From NCBI GenBank assembly GCA_016630905.1, contig WBMQ01000008.1, forward strand, positions 372,001-436,000: a stretch of DNA of 64,000 bases. The letters run 5' to 3'. How positions within the stretch are numbered: position 1 is the first letter of the stretch; each line of letters begins with the position of its first letter. This document shows, piece after piece, positions 62,213 to 64,000 of this stretch. The DNA is from Capillidium heterosporum. Taxonomy: Eukaryota > Entomophthoromycota > Entomophthoromycetes > Entomophthorales > Capillidiaceae. The notes under the pieces are model-generated. The model made no database searches. It was not told where the DNA came from and saw only the letters and a list, made by a program, of their open reading frames with translations. Position numbers and translations under genes: made by a program.

Positions 62213-64000
62213 ATGCATGATTGAATAAAGGACTGCTTTATTTATATTTCTATTTTTTGTTATTGTATCCACTGTTAGTTATTTATGGAGAAATAGTTAA
62301 GTATTGATAGTACAATTGAAATATTTCATTTTAGAATTGGTAGATATCACTGCAACAATGAAGTTTAGCCAATTTTCATCATAAATTCAAAGTAAACCAT
62401 AACCAGGGTACCTAGTTCCATCCACTCCAATTTCATGTGTAATTCATCGCCGATTCAAGACTTCATTAGATACTTTATTTTTATAAATCTATAATTATTC
62501 CCCACCTTCCTATCCACCACTACCAATTAATAATAATCAAATTGAAATCTAAGCTATTTGTATCAAGTTCTCAAATCTCAATCACCTCAATTTCATCCTG
62601 GTTAAACTTTATATTTTTGCAGCTATCAAATCAATAATGATTTTCTAAACCATAAGTGTAGATAAATTTATAGCCTGGTTTAGAATTTAACATAGGCTTT
62701 TGTAAAAATTGGTAGGAGTTAGGGTAGGTAGTTACGATTATACAAGCTTTTAAAGCAAGGACACTGTCTAAGTCGATTCAACTATATTCCAATAAACAAG
62801 TCAAGTCATGATACCGTCTATTACTATGAATTATCAAATACAGAAATGGATGATAACGTAGGTACAATTTCAATTTAGTTAACAAATCGAATGAAGGCTT
62901 GATAAGAAAGCTGGCTGGAATCGGTGGGTACCAGTGAAACGAATAACGGCCTTCAAAATCAAATATAAGGCTACTGAGTTCTTACAGATCGAAGAATATC
63001 GATCAAAATCGTCTATAAAGTGGTGGCTTAAAATGTATGGAGCTTGGACTAGATGAATAGGCTCTTCCAAGCCAATGGTTCAATTACAAGCTAATGAATA
63101 ATCTTTCCATCTCTATAAATTGGCTGGAATTGATTTTATAAAGCCAAAGGTGCTGATAAATTACTTTAATAAAGCAATTGAATATAAGCCTTGGAAGCAT
63201 ACATAGTAGTTGAACTAAATAATAATAATAATTACATATAGCAGTTTAATGATAATAGTAATAGTTAAAGTGAATTGAGAAAGTAGTAGATATGCGCCAT
63301 GTCAATTATAAGTGATAGGCCTACAGGCTCCTACTAAATCTAGAATAAGGTATCTAGCTGTAGCCAGATAGCGAATAGGCGGCTTAGTAAGTTTGGAACT
63401 GGTACGCAGTGATGGGCATGGAAAGTTTAGTAGCTAGAAGCTACAGTAAATTCAAAGGATCAACGATCTGCCAACTTAAGGACAGATTAATTACCTTTGA
63501 CACCCTGGCAGGCTTTAAATTTTGACATCTGCAACGCAACAGCCTAATATAAATGGAAGCTATTATCCTTATTAAAATACTTTTAGGTTCCAGCAAGTTG
63601 TGCTACGATATCGTAGTCTTACATACTGCAAAGATTTTCCTCCATCCCTCCAAATAAATAATACTTTAAAGGCCGTAAATGTATGGGTTTCAAAAGTTAA
63701 AATACTCATATCTAAACGAAGCATATATAAACTTAAATTCAAATTTCAAAATAGCATATAGACATATATGAGTATAGTATAAAGTTTTTAGGAATCTAAT
63801 GCATATTTAGAAAATAATAACTTTCCAGCAGGCAAAATTTCATACCATTTATTTCATCTAACTATAGGCTTACCCAACCACTTTGGTAAGTAGTCTGAGA
63901 CTTTGCCAACTTGCAAATATAGAGTGCTCTAACGGAAAACTTGACCCTCTTCAAAGTATAGGCTAGTGCTAAAATATATAGGCTTCTACCACCTGCGAGT
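62213..64000. other. intergenic to the window end
   Basis: AT-rich; no feature supported. Confidence 0.55.

Overview
This window is nuclear DNA of a fungus. It is AT-rich, with long gene-poor stretches and GT-AG introns of about 36-50 nt (two are longer, 53 and 83 nt). The gene set is fungal: a Ran1/Sks1-type kinase, an HSF-type regulator, a proteinase-K-like subtilase, a Pff1-type vacuolar M28 protease, FSH serine hydrolases, a P5B ATPase, a Sec7-PH ARF exchange factor, an F-box protein and polyubiquitin. A decayed trypsin-like (S1) protease plus a subtilase would fit an early-diverging lineage such as Entomophthoromycotina. That placement is only a guess, because no rRNA or other marker lies in the window.

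Layout. 1-16.4 kb: mostly empty, with a trypsin fossil (2.4-3.0 kb), a possible small membrane-protein gene (3.4-3.9 kb), the kinase (5.95-7.08 kb, minus), a broken unknown gene (11.0-12.0 kb), a tiny cryptic spliced ORF (12.4-12.8 kb, minus) and the HSF gene (14.06-15.19 kb, minus). 16.4-22.2 kb: an almost perfect inverted repeat with about 1.56-kb arms, each carrying a subtilase gene and its promoter. The arms flank a CS-domain/Sel1/tail-anchor gene. The left subtilase is intact; the right one has three one-base insertions. 24.06-28.24 kb: a P5B-type P-type ATPase with a signal peptide and a cysteine-rich N-terminus.

28.9-49.3 kb: a second, older head-to-head duplication. The left arm has PFF1 and alkaline phosphatase (ALP) on the minus strand; the right arm has ALP and a decayed PFF1 on the plus strand. 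The right arm also holds about 6.4 kb of extra DNA with four intact FSH-family hydrolase genes. Each has seven exons, so none is visible as a long ORF. Mosaic identity shows recent gene conversion in both the ALP and PFF1 pairs. 50.5-53.1 kb: the six-exon Sec7-PH gene (minus). 56.2-57.5 kb: an F-box protein. 61.3-62.2 kb: four-unit polyubiquitin. The rest is gene desert.

The strongest unexplained signal concerns reading-frame breaks. The single-copy genes and the FSH genes are open throughout. The recently duplicated or converted genes (right subtilase, both ALP copies, left PFF1) carry single-base insertions inside tracts that are otherwise identical to the sister copy. Insertions equal or outnumber substitutions there, which is not how ordinary neutral decay looks. 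Assembly or polishing error in repeats is the leading mundane explanation. A process targeting duplicated DNA is the interesting alternative.
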